Assembly (NCBI GenBank): GCA_017303555.1 | Contig: JAFLCN010000001.1 | Span: 434,001-498,000, forward strand | Length of the DNA: 64,000 nucleotides | From: Planctomycetota bacterium | Lineage (GTDB): Bacteria; Planctomycetota; Phycisphaerae; Phycisphaerales; UBA1924 | Direction of reading: 5' to 3' | In this document: piece by piece, positions 15,701-23,792 of the stretch | Layout of the letters: the number at the start of each line of letters is the position of its first letter | Position numbering within the stretch: the stretch's first letter is position 1 | Program-made: the position numbers and the translations under genes | The notes under the pieces: model-generated | The model's database searches: none | Told to the model about the DNA's origin: nothing | Seen by the model: the letters and a program-made list of their open reading frames with translations, nothing else

Positions 15701-17111
15701 GCTTGGGGGCAATCGCAGGGCCCGTTTCGGCGATCGCGTGCAGGCCGAAGTGCAGTCGCTGGTGGGATGGGTTCTTTCGGAGCCCAAGATCAATGAAGGA
15801 CCCGGCCGGCCGACCGACCGCGTGGTTCTCTCTTCGCCCGGAAGGAAACAGGTGGGGCTCTTCGTGACCTCACTCACCGACGGCCGGCTTGAGCCGCGCT
15901 GGGTGAGAAACTACGAGCAGCGTCAGCCGCGGGTGATCCGGATCGATCAGGATGCCACGTACCTCTACTGGCCGGCGGAATCGCGTCCGGACCGGACCGG
16001 AGGCGTGATCGAGCGCATCCGCACCGACGGATCGAGTGCGTGGCTGTCCCGGGAAGTGTCGGGGATGCTCGACGAGATCGAGCCCCGGTTGCCCGACGAT
16101 GCCGCGCCCTTCGTCACACCTCTCGATGGCTCGGTCAGCCCGGGCGACCTTCTGGTGGCGATGGATTCGAACACGCTGGTGCTGATCGAGCGTGTGGGCC
16201 GCATCGTGAGCATCGACCTGGAAACCGGCAAGCCACTCTGGTCGGCGAAGCTGCCCTCGGTGCATGTCTACGACGGCGCGATCAGCGCCGGCACGCTCGT
16301 CATCGGTGGCGCGAGCACGGAACGACCCGATGCGCGGGTTCCGGGCGGCCGCATGTCGCTCCTCCCCATGGCGCTCTTTGCGTTTGATGCCCGCAAGGGC
16401 GGCCCCGCGATCGATCTGCGCCCAACGCTGGCGCAGCTCGCCAACGCGCCCGAGGCGAAGAACGCCAACATCGGCGATCGGCAGCAGATCCGCTGGATCC
16501 GAAGCCTCGGTGCGGGCAAGGTTCTCCTGGGCCTTTACGACCGGGTGGTGGCGGTCGATGCGCCGGCTCAGAGCGTGGCGTGGAGCTACGACAAGCCCTC
16601 GGTGGGGCGTTCGCTCGAATGCTGGGTCGTCGGCGACCGGGCGTTCGTCCTGAATGAAGATCACGCAATCGTCGGACTCGCGATCGGCGACGGAAAGTCG
16701 CCGGTTGGTGAGCTCGACAGCAAGGAACGCATCCAGGCCGATTCGAGCGTGGGCGTCGTGCAGTTGCCGAACGGCAGCGTCGCATTCGCCTCGTCCCGCG
16801 GCATCGCCGTCTTTGAACGCGACGGCAAGCTGATCGGCATGGACAGCAGCATCCTGGCCAATGAGGCAACGGCCCAGCTCTTCGCGCTCGGAGCCGACAG
16901 GGTCGCGATGATTCCGGATGATGAACCGGATCGCACGCTCGATCTGCGGATCTTCAACCTTCCCAGCGGCAAGCTGATCTCCTCCAGGCCGATCGCGCTC
17001 TCGCGCGGGCCCTCCACGCTGCACGCGGTCGACGGCCGACTGGTTCTCACCGCCGGCGGCGTCACGCTGGTGCTGCCAGCACCGACAGAACCCGACACCC
17101 TCGCTCCCTGA
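12774..17111 (+). CDS. giant secreted PQQ beta-propeller protein with TPR-like regions
   Basis: 1445 residues. The signal peptide is at 1-31 (hydrophobic core AAAATVLLALG, cleavage near APAQ). An alpha-helical repeat region follows (about 35-200). The first propeller segment (about 260-640) has repeats such as LLAFDIKSGKVLWAVD and LDLWTGELRWVRP, the PQQ/BamB-like signature. A second helical part (about 670-980) is Ala-rich, and a second propeller (about 1000-1445) holds more repeats (IVSIDLETGKPLWSAK, then RVVAVDAPAQSVAWSYD). GGGAG at 12762-12766 supports the ATG at 12774 over a GTG at 12645. The protein is probably a periplasmic scaffold or sensor; no catalytic residues are evident. Confidence 0.8.
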   Translation: MWGGKPSGWSIWIRAAAATVLLALGPNAPAQVTPVYPDDSVQARETLSRVDELLATGNLAEAARVVQALLDNEGDRVLESKQDGDVFFSVREHIHRLLLNKPALLERYRSSEGPRAAKMLEDGRILDVEHARLLTGAGFEAALRIAQRRFEAAQFEAARQTLEQLEHHPDRKNESGADAAALATKVARFLDREDVRTWAQRWTREAGKQPGASDPIALPAGLRNEVASPISGGVATDWQSLPEHALISTVLSRRPARDGEEDEDDLQAFELARQIASRAWMMPIVVNDLVITNNGAEINALDRFTLSPVWSIRPAPYGRTDPRRDSRQGPPLSRLEESAWVVNSGSVGVASMGYVTETGREGDRRLLAFDIKSGKVLWAVDPATLDRQLEGCSVRGEPVVSEGVLVVPMRRNSSVRRVSGAVLAGLDLWTGELRWVRPLCSVGVMPFNRSPRPADKSTVADGVVYRADGLGIVAAIEAATGRVIWVRRMNPPGDARVFSAMSLQASNQPWAGSEPILDGTSLITLAPDSSAIIRLSAVDGTMLGRRPAEDLGDATALPSYLVRVKNRLIVVTADRLVSLGLSDFEKSAPHAGQVLREPSMTGRVTGLSNGHVLVPLEDRILEVDAVELKEVASREFPSTGNIIALGDAVLIVDSGELHAFLKWETAEAILAKRLANAPDDPAPALSMVNLAFRAGRYPRVVPAVDRVLEIRDRLPDSTTAQAARKRLIDSLRIMLAAGKQKWDPATDARASAANAAAPSVQVLADLAQRFARGAESPAELAEYELMLGWIGEAKGSPNSSLEAYGRILSDDSLSDSTVNGEFGVPLRAGEIATDRLLALVRRQGPDLYSAFAAQAARELQELGERASAAELASLGRRYPAAPAAAAAWERLAALEEKANRKAASARALALAVRALEYAQSPKSPDLAREGRRVATKLVEALAGLDRASEAARTASEAARIFAGGPIAVPSAASDRLLGGNRRARFGDRVQAEVQSLVGWVLSEPKINEGPGRPTDRVVLSSPGRKQVGLFVTSLTDGRLEPRWVRNYEQRQPRVIRIDQDATYLYWPAESRPDRTGGVIERIRTDGSSAWLSREVSGMLDEIEPRLPDDAAPFVTPLDGSVSPGDLLVAMDSNTLVLIERVGRIVSIDLETGKPLWSAKLPSVHVYDGAISAGTLVIGGASTERPDARVPGGRMSLLPMALFAFDARKGGPAIDLRPTLAQLANAPEAKNANIGDRQQIRWIRSLGAGKVLLGLYDRVVAVDAPAQSVAWSYDKPSVGRSLECWVVGDRAFVLNEDHAIVGLAIGDGKSPVGELDSKERIQADSSVGVVQLPNGSVAFASSRGIAVFERDGKLIGMDSSILANEATAQLFALGADRVAMIPDDEPDRTLDLRIFNLPSGKLISSRPIALSRGPSTLHAVDGRLVLTAGGVTLVLPAPTEPDTLAP

Positions 17112-17164
17112 TCGCGCCGGTCGGCGATGCGCGGCACGACCGACGCGCGGTCGTACAATCAGCC

Positions 17165-17464
17165 GTGGACCCGGATGATGAAGTCTGCCTGTGCTTCCGA
17201 GTCAGCCTCCGAAAGATTCGGACGTTCCTGGCGGTTGAAAATCCGCCGGTGGCGTCGCTCATCAGTGAGTGTTTGAGCGCGGGGACGGGCTGCCAGTGGT
17301 GCGTGCCGTTCTTGAGGCATCTGCATGCGCAGCACCGGCGAGGCGAAGTGCCGGATCTGAATATCTCTCCAGAGAAGTACGCAACGGCCCGGCTCGGCTT
17401 TCACGAAACGCACGAGCGCGACAAGACCGTAATCGACCAACTGCAGAAACCGCATTCGAGTTGA
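17165..17464 (+). CDS. BFD-type [2Fe-2S] binding protein
   Basis: 99 residues. The N-terminal half holds C8, C10, C43 and C46 (CLC then CQWC, with 32 residues between), the spacing of the bacterioferritin-associated ferredoxin / Fer2_BFD [2Fe-2S] domain. A further Cys lies at 36. Such proteins pass electrons in iron release or act as small redox subunits. The GTG start has no ribosome site, and TACAAT at 17154-17159 lies just before it, so the transcript may be leaderless (weak, as no good -35 is seen). No bacterioferritin or partner reductase gene is adjacent, so the partner is unknown. Confidence 0.75.
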   Translation: MDPDDEVCLCFRVSLRKIRTFLAVENPPVASLISECLSAGTGCQWCVPFLRHLHAQHRRGEVPDLNISPEKYATARLGFHETHERDKTVIDQLQKPHSS

Positions 17465-17521
17465 GCTCTCTCGGCATTCAGAAGTCCGGCCCCGTCTGAC
17501 CGTAAAAGAGATCATCCTCCC

Positions 17522-18220
17522 ATGGCAATTCTGAACAAGCAACAGCGTCACACGGCTGCATCGAGCTTCATCGGCCTTGGCGCGTTTGCGGTTTCTCTCG
17601 CCATCCTTTGGCGTACGGTGCCGCGGCCGCAGTTCGAAAGGCCCCTGTGGACCGCGGAAAGCGGAGCTCCCGTTCCGGACACCTTCTCGTACGCCGTGTT
17701 CCCTCGCGGGACGCACATCAAGCTTTTCGATCAACCCGATGGCATTCCGGACTCCGCTATGCATCACGCTGCGATTTGTACGGAGCGGCAGCGCATGGCA
17801 GGCGGCTTTCTTCCGGTTCACACAACAAGCGGACCACGCTACGCGAAGTTCTCCGACTTGACGTTCGCCGCGATCTCTGAGTCCTCCGCCCCGCTTCAAT
17901 CGCTCGACTTTCGTTCGACCGAAGAGAATCGGCGAATCAAGCTCTCCCAACGCCTCGCCAGTTCGGGCACTCAGAACTTTGTACTTCACCTGAATGATGG
18001 GAAGCACGCTCGCGAAACGGTGTATGCGTGGGACGTTACAAACTCAGTGCCTACTCCGCGAGAGATTCGTCAATCGGATCTCACGACGGCAATTAATGTC
18101 GGCCTGTTCGCCGCGAGCGTAATCGCTTTCTCGTGTGTCCTGGGTGTGCTTGTGTCGAATTTTTACAACCGTCGAGCTCGATTGGCGCATGAAAAAGCCC
18201 CGGTGATCGGGGCTTTGTAA
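17522..18220 (+). CDS. hypothetical membrane protein
   Basis: 232 residues with one membrane segment near the N-terminus (about 12-30) and another near the C-terminus (about 192-212), so the middle (30-190) is probably outside the cytoplasm. I recognise no family. An intrinsic terminator for the convergent gene overlaps its last codons (EKAPVIGAL), so the C-terminal residues are partly shaped by that hairpin. The coding sequence has lower GC than neighbouring genes, but no other sign of transfer is visible. Confidence 0.6.
   Translation: MAILNKQQRHTAASSFIGLGAFAVSLAILWRTVPRPQFERPLWTAESGAPVPDTFSYAVFPRGTHIKLFDQPDGIPDSAMHHAAICTERQRMAGGFLPVHTTSGPRYAKFSDLTFAAISESSAPLQSLDFRSTEENRRIKLSQRLASSGTQNFVLHLNDGKHARETVYAWDVTNSVPTPREIRQSDLTTAINVGLFAASVIAFSCVLGVLVSNFYNRRARLAHEKAPVIGAL
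18190..18216 (-). terminator. intrinsic terminator of the TPR/alpha-CTD gene, inside the end of the convergent gene
   Basis: Perfect 9-bp stem AAAGCCCCG (18194-18202) with CGGGGCTTT (18208-18216), loop GTGAT. Read on the minus strand the stem runs into TTTTT then C, a proper release tract. It lies 21 bases past the minus-strand stop while overlapping the coding end of the plus-strand gene; it may terminate both. Confidence 0.75.
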
Positions 18221-18236
18221 AAGCGGATCGTTTCGA

Positions 18237-19172
18237 TTAGCTGTCGAGCTTGCGAAGACCAAGGCCGAACTCGGTGAGGCGATCGCGAATTTCCGTGAGC
18301 GAGGTCGCGCCGAAGTTCTTGATGCCCATGAGTTCCGCCTCGGTGTGGCTGGCGAGGTCGCCCAGCGTCTGGATGTTGAGAAGCTGGAGAGCCTTGCGGG
18401 CGCGGACCGAGAGATTGAGATCGGTGACGGGCTTGCCGAGCGTCTGCTCCTGGCCGGTGCCCTTGTACTGATCCTGCAGAGCGCGGCGTGCCGCACGATG
18501 CGCATCTTCGAGGCCCTGGCCCAGGCGCAGGTTCTTCTGCACGAGCATGGCCTTGATTTCCTGCAGGCTGCTCTCGCCGAAGTTCTTGTAGCTGAGCAGT
18601 TCGGCCTCGGTGATCTTGAGAAGATCGCCGAGCGAGCGGATGTTCATCTTCTTCAGGCAGGTACGGGCACGGACTGAGAGTTCGAAATCCGTTACCGGCG
18701 TATCGAGCAGAGCGCGACGCTTGAAGATGTCGCGATCGGCTTCGTCCTCGACGATGATCTCTTTGCTGCCCATCACATCCTTCATGTACATGCGGGCTCG
18801 GGGATGATTCGGATTGGTGTCGAGCACCTGGCGGAGGCAGCGCTCCGAGCGGACGAGATCACCGCGATCTTCGTACATCACCGCGAGGTTGATCAGGGCG
18901 TTGATGTGTGCGGGCTGGCGATTGGCTGCACGCTCGTAGAGCGAGACCGCTTCGTCTTCTTCGCCGACCAGATCGAGCTGGTAGGCGAGGTTGAAGAGCG
19001 CTTCGGCGTTGTTGGGGTCGTTGGAAAGGGCCTTGCGAAGCTCGACGATCGCGTCGCCTCGGTTGCCCGATTGGGTCGCCTGCTTGGCGGCGCTGATGTG
19101 CTTGCCGGCTGCCGCGACATCACGCGTCGCAGTGCTGGAACCGATCACCATGTCCATTGGATCGCTGCTCAT
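18237..19172 (-). CDS. TPR protein with two RNA polymerase alpha-CTD domains
   Basis: 311 residues from the ATG at 19172, preceded by GGGAG about 5 bases upstream. Residues 25-135 are three TPR-like repeats (NAEALFNLAYQL and NALINLAVMYED among them). Residues 158-216 and 248-306 are two copies of the RNA polymerase alpha C-terminal domain: each has a SVRAR start, a (R/Q)(S/T)LGDL helix, TEAELL or TEAELM, and an (N)FG.(S/T)SL.EI helix-hairpin-helix. The Arg matching E. coli R265 is kept, but N268 is replaced by Thr/Lys and K298 by Ser/Thr. It is not the enzyme's own alpha subunit, which has a large N-terminal domain. A role as a transcription or protein adaptor is inference. Confidence 0.85.
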   Translation of the reverse strand: MSSDPMDMVIGSSTATRDVAAAGKHISAAKQATQSGNRGDAIVELRKALSNDPNNAEALFNLAYQLDLVGEEDEAVSLYERAANRQPAHINALINLAVMYEDRGDLVRSERCLRQVLDTNPNHPRARMYMKDVMGSKEIIVEDEADRDIFKRRALLDTPVTDFELSVRARTCLKKMNIRSLGDLLKITEAELLSYKNFGESSLQEIKAMLVQKNLRLGQGLEDAHRAARRALQDQYKGTGQEQTLGKPVTDLNLSVRARKALQLLNIQTLGDLASHTEAELMGIKNFGATSLTEIRDRLTEFGLGLRKLDS

Positions 19173-19389
19173 GAATGCTCCCAAACGTCGACCGAGATCC
19201 GAATCACGCGGCACGCGCCGGTGAGTTGAAATCCGAGGGAGACTAGAAGCCAGAACCGGGCAGTCAAACGCAAAACCAAACCGGACCCTGACAGGCAGGG
19301 CCTGCCAGCAAAGTTTTTTTCGTGACCACCACGCAAACCGCCTTGTGCGGCACGTCTTCCCGGTTTCAGCCGCGAAACGCGGCCTCGCC

Positions 19390-20514
19390 TTACTTCGTGG
19401 TCACCAGATCCGACTTCTTCCAGAACTCGCGTCCGACGTCGGTTTCGTGGTCCGCAAGCAGCCAGAGCATCCGGGCGATTCCCGCCTGTTCGATCATTTC
19501 TTTGGGGGGCGAAGCCTGCCACTGCGCCCACGCGGCTTCGCCGTTCTTTTTCGCGCGTGCGAGGATCGTTTGATCTCCGGTCGCGCGATAAAACTCCAAG
19601 TCCGCTTCAACCAGCAAGTGCGTGAACTTGTACCCGTCGCGATACGCGCCGGTCTTCTGCCGCACGAACGCATTGCTCGCGGCACCGACACGTTTGGCTT
19701 CGGCAAGCATGCGCGTGTCGCCGGTTGCCCGCCACAGACCGAGATACGCCCGGATCATGAGCGCGGTGTTATACGTCCACTTCGTCTTATCGATCTTGCC
19801 GTCGGCCACCTTCTGGTTGTCGAAGAAGAGTCCATCGCGATCCTGAAGATGCTCGGTCGTCCACTTGGCGATCTTGTGTGCCCACTTGACGTTCGCGTCG
19901 GTATCGCGAGCGCGGGCGACGCGCAGGCACCCCACTGCTGCGGGGCCGTTGGCGCAGGTGTTCTTGCTGCCGTCTTTATGTTGCTCGTGCCACCAGATGC
20001 CGCCACCAAGTTGGTCATCCCAGCCGCTGAGTGAGAACTTCAGGGTCTCATCAGCGCGGTTCAGGAATTTTTCGTCCTGCGTGAGGTCGTACGCCTCCAT
20101 GAAAGCGATGACCATCCACTGGTTGTCGTCGTAGTACTTGTCGTTGCCGTTCCCCGAGGTCGGCGCGGGCTCGTATCCGGGGATCTTGGACTTGGCATCC
20201 CAGTAGCGATCCATCGCGGTAAAGAACCGATTCATCACCGGCATGTACGTTTCGGGATCATGCCGTGCCGCGGCAACGAGGGCGGAGAACATGACGCCGT
20301 TGCCCCACATGAACTCCGGTTCGCGCTTCTCGAGGCTTTGTGCGTACAGGCCGGATTGCTCAAGAAAGAGCTTTTCCTGGATAGAAGCGGTCACCGTCTT
20401 CGCGGCATCAAGGAACTTCGTCGCCTGCGCCGGTCGAATCGCCTGCTGACCCAAGCTGGGAAACGCAAGCCCGATTAGAAACGACAACACAAACGCAACT
20501 TCGATTCGCGGCAT
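19390..20514 (-). CDS. glycoside hydrolase family 76 protein (alpha-1,6-mannanase-like)
   Basis: 374 residues with a signal peptide (about 1-23, cleavage near LGQQA). The (alpha/alpha)6-barrel family GH76 is supported by WGNGVMFSALV, the paired catalytic Asp in KYYDDNQW (D129, D130) and the WWHEQ and WTYNTALMIRAYLGL segments. GH76 enzymes cut alpha-1,6-mannan, so it may act on a fungal or yeast-type polymer or on the cell's own glycans. It stands alone, without a sugar transporter or regulator next to it; the DinB, MATE and pdxA genes lie upstream on the same strand. Confidence 0.85.
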   Translation of the reverse strand: MPRIEVAFVLSFLIGLAFPSLGQQAIRPAQATKFLDAAKTVTASIQEKLFLEQSGLYAQSLEKREPEFMWGNGVMFSALVAAARHDPETYMPVMNRFFTAMDRYWDAKSKIPGYEPAPTSGNGNDKYYDDNQWMVIAFMEAYDLTQDEKFLNRADETLKFSLSGWDDQLGGGIWWHEQHKDGSKNTCANGPAAVGCLRVARARDTDANVKWAHKIAKWTTEHLQDRDGLFFDNQKVADGKIDKTKWTYNTALMIRAYLGLWRATGDTRMLAEAKRVGAASNAFVRQKTGAYRDGYKFTHLLVEADLEFYRATGDQTILARAKKNGEAAWAQWQASPPKEMIEQAGIARMLWLLADHETDVGREFWKKSDLVTTK

Positions 20515-20533
20515 TAAGCCATCGTACCTCCGG

Positions 20534-21058
20534 TCACTTGAGCTCGCGACGTTCGTACATCAGGTCGTTGTAATCGAGATCAAGAACCATCGGGGCCGAG
20601 GGCAGCAATTCCCGGCGCATGATGAGCAGCTGCGCCCGGTGGTGCATCTCGTGCAGCGCCAGTTGCGTCAGGATGTCTCCCGAGGTCGCGCCGATGTGGA
20701 ATCGCTTGTTGTCGTCGTCGGGAAACGTGTCGTACTCGATGCGGCGGTTCCAGTCGCGTTCGGCTTCTATGACCGCTCGGATCTCTCGTTGCTGCTCCCG
20801 CCACTTCGTCTCAACAACACCGAACACGGGAGGCTGCTCGTACTGGATTTCCCACTGTTCGTACGGCGGCACGGGCCGGCCCCGGAATCGCTCGAAGTAG
20901 TACCACTCCGAGACCATCATGTGCGTAAGGGTTGCGCCGATGGTGACTAGCGCGTAGGGAAACCGGTGCCTGTACTGCTCGTGCGTCATCGGGCGCACCG
21001 CATCGAAGATCCGATCGCGTGACAGAATGAGAAAGTCGTAGGTCTTGAGGGGATGCAT
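20534..21058 (-). CDS. DinB family protein
   Basis: 174 residues forming a four-helix bundle. The metal His pattern is visible: ATLTHMMVSEWYY (first His) and the later HEMHHRAQL helix (two more). DinB-fold proteins include thiol S-transferases and uncharacterised metal enzymes; the substrate cannot be told. I chose the ATG at 21056-21058 (MHPLKTYDFL). An in-frame TTG at 21085 overlaps the MATE stop (TTGA) and would make translation coupled; it is a real alternative. Its position behind a MATE exporter suggests a detoxification unit, which is inference. Confidence 0.75.
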   Translation of the reverse strand: MHPLKTYDFLILSRDRIFDAVRPMTHEQYRHRFPYALVTIGATLTHMMVSEWYYFERFRGRPVPPYEQWEIQYEQPPVFGVVETKWREQQREIRAVIEAERDWNRRIEYDTFPDDDNKRFHIGATSGDILTQLALHEMHHRAQLLIMRRELLPSAPMVLDLDYNDLMYERRELK

Positions 21059-21081
21059 GGGTGCAGTATAAAAACGTGCGC

Positions 21082-22677
21082 TCAAAGCACGCCGTCTGCA
21101 ACGCTGCCCGCGGTGACCTGCGGCTCGGGCCCCGGATGTTTGTCATCACGCACGAGGCGGATGCTCTTCCACTTGCCGGCAAGAAAGCGTGCGAGGATGA
21201 ACGCGCTCAGCGTGATGATGTAGAGCGCGGCAGCTGCCCACGGTCCGGCGGATTCAAACTGCGGGAAGTAGTGAATCGCAACCCACCCGCCACCAACGAT
21301 GACGATCCATGAGCTGATCACCGTCACGACGCCGACGTACGTGGTATCACCCGCTCCGCGAAGAGCGCCCGAAAGCGTCATGGCGATGGCATCAAAAACC
21401 TGAAAGACAGCGGTCAGGATGAGGAAGCTCGAACCGAGGCGCAGGACTTCGGCAGCGACGTCGGGGGCGGTTTTCGGGTCAATGAAGACGCCGACGAGCC
21501 AATGCCGGAAGAGAATAAAGCAGAGCGCGCAGGTGCCCATGTAAGCCATCGACAAGCCAAGCCCGAGGCGGGCACGCTGTGCCGCGAGATCGGGCCGGCC
21601 CATTCCCATGCACTTTCCGACAACAGCGGTCACGGCGACCGAAATGCCGACGCTGGGCATGAACGAAAGACTCATCCACTGGTGAGCGATAAACCCGGCG
21701 GTCGAATGCTGCGCGCCGAAGTGCCCCACGAAATAGACCATGAACAGGCCCCAGCAGACCATTTCGTTACCGAACATAAGGCCGGGGGCCCAGCCAAGCC
21801 GGAAGATGTCTTTGAGATGCTGCCACGATGGCCGCCACCCGGTGCGCGTCGCGAACTTGGCGTTGTACTTCGGCGAGAGAAAGACAACGAGCATGACCAG
21901 GAACTCGACGACCGTGCCGAGGACCGTGCCGATCGCGGCCCCGGTGACACCGAGCGCCGGAATGTGCAGCGTGGCCGCGACCGAAGATGCTCCCGAGAAC
22001 CACCAATTGATCGCGGTATCGAGCATGCCGGTGCCTGTGCCGCGGGTCGGCCCGGCGGCGCCGTAGATGAGCATCGAGTTCAGGACGAAGTTGGTGATAT
22101 TGCCGGCCACGCCCGCAACGAGCATGATGGTCGGCTTGTGCATGCCGTAGAAAAACTGGCCGATCGCCTGGCGCGCCATCGTGATGATGGAGCCGACCAG
22201 GAGAATCTGCGCGAACGACACGGCCATTTTGTCGCGGCGGATGACATCGGCCAGAGCCTCGGGCGGCAAACTCGTATCACGCACGGCGGCGTACACCATC
22301 GGAAGGACCGCGGCATACGGCAGAATCAGCACCAGCCACGCGACAATGGCCAGCCAGACACCATTCCACGCGTACGCAGGTGCGCGATCCGCGCGGCCGG
22401 CGCCAAAGTTCTGGCTGACGAACGTATTTACAACCGTGAGCGCGCCGAAGACGATCGAGACCGCGACCCAGCTGGTGATGCCGCCGTTGCCCTGAGCACC
22501 GACATAGACCGGATCCGGTCCGATGCGGCTGACCATCAGCTTGTCCACGAACGTCATGAGCGTGTAGCTGGTCATCGTCGCGACCGTGGGGATCGCGATG
22601 GCGAGCAGTTCCATCAGCGGCGAGCGCTGGGCGGCGGCGACAGCCTGGGAGGAGGTTGTTTCGGAAGCTTGCGACAT
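21082..22677 (-). CDS. MATE family efflux transporter
   Basis: 531 residues with about 12 hydrophobic segments. The N-terminal half has the MATE pattern (IPTVATMTSYTLMTFVDKLMVSRIG, the helix 1 loop) and the two-lobed repeat is visible in the second half (GNEMVCWGLFMVYFVGHFG, then SGALRGAGDT, a typical MATE helix). These pumps export cationic drugs or metabolites using a Na+ or H+ gradient in the inner membrane. A longer-than-usual cytoplasmic C-terminus follows (from about 500). The next gene downstream, DinB, starts within or 24 bases after its stop. Confidence 0.85.
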   Translation of the reverse strand: MSQASETTSSQAVAAAQRSPLMELLAIAIPTVATMTSYTLMTFVDKLMVSRIGPDPVYVGAQGNGGITSWVAVSIVFGALTVVNTFVSQNFGAGRADRAPAYAWNGVWLAIVAWLVLILPYAAVLPMVYAAVRDTSLPPEALADVIRRDKMAVSFAQILLVGSIITMARQAIGQFFYGMHKPTIMLVAGVAGNITNFVLNSMLIYGAAGPTRGTGTGMLDTAINWWFSGASSVAATLHIPALGVTGAAIGTVLGTVVEFLVMLVVFLSPKYNAKFATRTGWRPSWQHLKDIFRLGWAPGLMFGNEMVCWGLFMVYFVGHFGAQHSTAGFIAHQWMSLSFMPSVGISVAVTAVVGKCMGMGRPDLAAQRARLGLGLSMAYMGTCALCFILFRHWLVGVFIDPKTAPDVAAEVLRLGSSFLILTAVFQVFDAIAMTLSGALRGAGDTTYVGVVTVISSWIVIVGGGWVAIHYFPQFESAGPWAAAALYIITLSAFILARFLAGKWKSIRLVRDDKHPGPEPQVTAGSVADGVL

Positions 22678-22714
22678 TGGTGAGGGGCACGATCCTAGGT
22701 GAAGCGCCCGGGAC

Positions 22715-23764
22715 CTATCGCGCCGCGAGCATTCGCAGCGCCAGCAGGATTGCGCTCCGCATGCTGCCCGGATCGGCCAGATTCTTACCGGCGATGTCGA
22801 AGGCAGTTCCGTGATCCGGGCTGGTGCGGATCGCGGGGAGCCCCACCGTCATGTTCACAGCGCGATCGCGTGCGAGAAGCTTGACCGGAATGAGGCCTTG
22901 ATCGTGATACATGGCCACAACCAGATCAAACTTGCCGTGTATGGCAGAGATGAAGATGGTGTCGGCGGGGAACGGCCCGGAAACATCGATGCCGTTGCTT
23001 CGCGCGATCTTGATGGCGGGTTCGATGAGCCGCTGATCTTCGTCGCCGAGCAGCCCATCTTCGCCCGCGTGCGGATTGAGCCCGCAGACCGCGATCCGCG
23101 GATTCCTGATCCCAAGTTTCTTGCATGCGTCTGATCCGAGATCGATCGTGTCCGAAACGCGGCCGATCGTCAGAACATTGCGGACCTCCATCAGCGGGAT
23201 GTGGGCCGTCGCAAGGATGACATTCAGATCGTGCGGCATCACGTGCGATCCGCTCTCCCCGGCGGCGTGGAACATCATCCCGAAGTGCTTCACACCGAAT
23301 CGGTTCGCGAGCAATTCTGTGTGACCGGGAAACTGCTTGTGACCGGCCTTTGCCCACGCGGCCTTGTTGATCGGCCCCGTCACGATGGCGTCGGCGTGGA
23401 GCGGGTGGGCCCCGGGCAGCTTGGCTTGCGCGATCGCGTCGTCTACGAATCGAAAGGACAGTTCACCGCCGGACTTTGTGACACGCGGGGCATGATTTTC
23501 GCCGCCGGGTTCATAGTCGAGCAGGACAACATCGTGCACTCCGGCGGTTTCGGCTGCCGGCGTTTGGGCGCTGACGCGCCACCAGAAGGGTTCGACTCCG
23601 GCATGGTGTGCCGCGGCATCGAGCGGCGCCTGTGCACCCAGAATCCGGAAGTGCGCCTGCTTCCGCAAAGCCGGATCGGCGAGTGCCTTGACGATCACTT
23701 CGGGGCCGATGCCACCGGGATCGCCGAGCGAGATCGCGACTTTGGGGCGGACAACGCTGCTCAC
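22715..23764 (-). CDS. pdxA: 4-hydroxythreonine-4-phosphate dehydrogenase
   Basis: 349 residues. The N-terminal SLGDPGGIGPEV, the central TGPINKAAW and GHTELLA and the C-terminal MYHDQGLIPVK box with metal-binding His are the PdxA motifs. It oxidises 4-phosphohydroxy-L-threonine with NAD(P) in the DXP-dependent vitamin B6 pathway; the product feeds PdxJ, whose gene lies at 49427-50194 in this window. It lies 28 bases downstream of the pilB gene stop in the same direction, likely as a separate unit, and 37 bases before MATE. Confidence 0.9.
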   Translation of the reverse strand: MSSVVRPKVAISLGDPGGIGPEVIVKALADPALRKQAHFRILGAQAPLDAAAHHAGVEPFWWRVSAQTPAAETAGVHDVVLLDYEPGGENHAPRVTKSGGELSFRFVDDAIAQAKLPGAHPLHADAIVTGPINKAAWAKAGHKQFPGHTELLANRFGVKHFGMMFHAAGESGSHVMPHDLNVILATAHIPLMEVRNVLTIGRVSDTIDLGSDACKKLGIRNPRIAVCGLNPHAGEDGLLGDEDQRLIEPAIKIARSNGIDVSGPFPADTIFISAIHGKFDLVVAMYHDQGLIPVKLLARDRAVNMTVGLPAIRTSPDHGTAFDIAGKNLADPGSMRSAILLALRMLAAR

Positions 23765-23792
23765 CGGGAACGGTAGTCGGCACGCGGCCTGC

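Noticed and set aside
17112..17164. Possible sigma-70 promoter just before the BFD gene
   Set aside because: TACAAT is a fair -10, but no acceptable -35 is present at 16-18 bases; noted in the gene entry only.
19291..19320. Hairpin followed by seven T on the plus strand
   Set aside because: Stem is only 5 bp (GGCAG/CTGCC) and no plus-strand gene ends nearby; it lies between two minus-strand genes and is likely chance.
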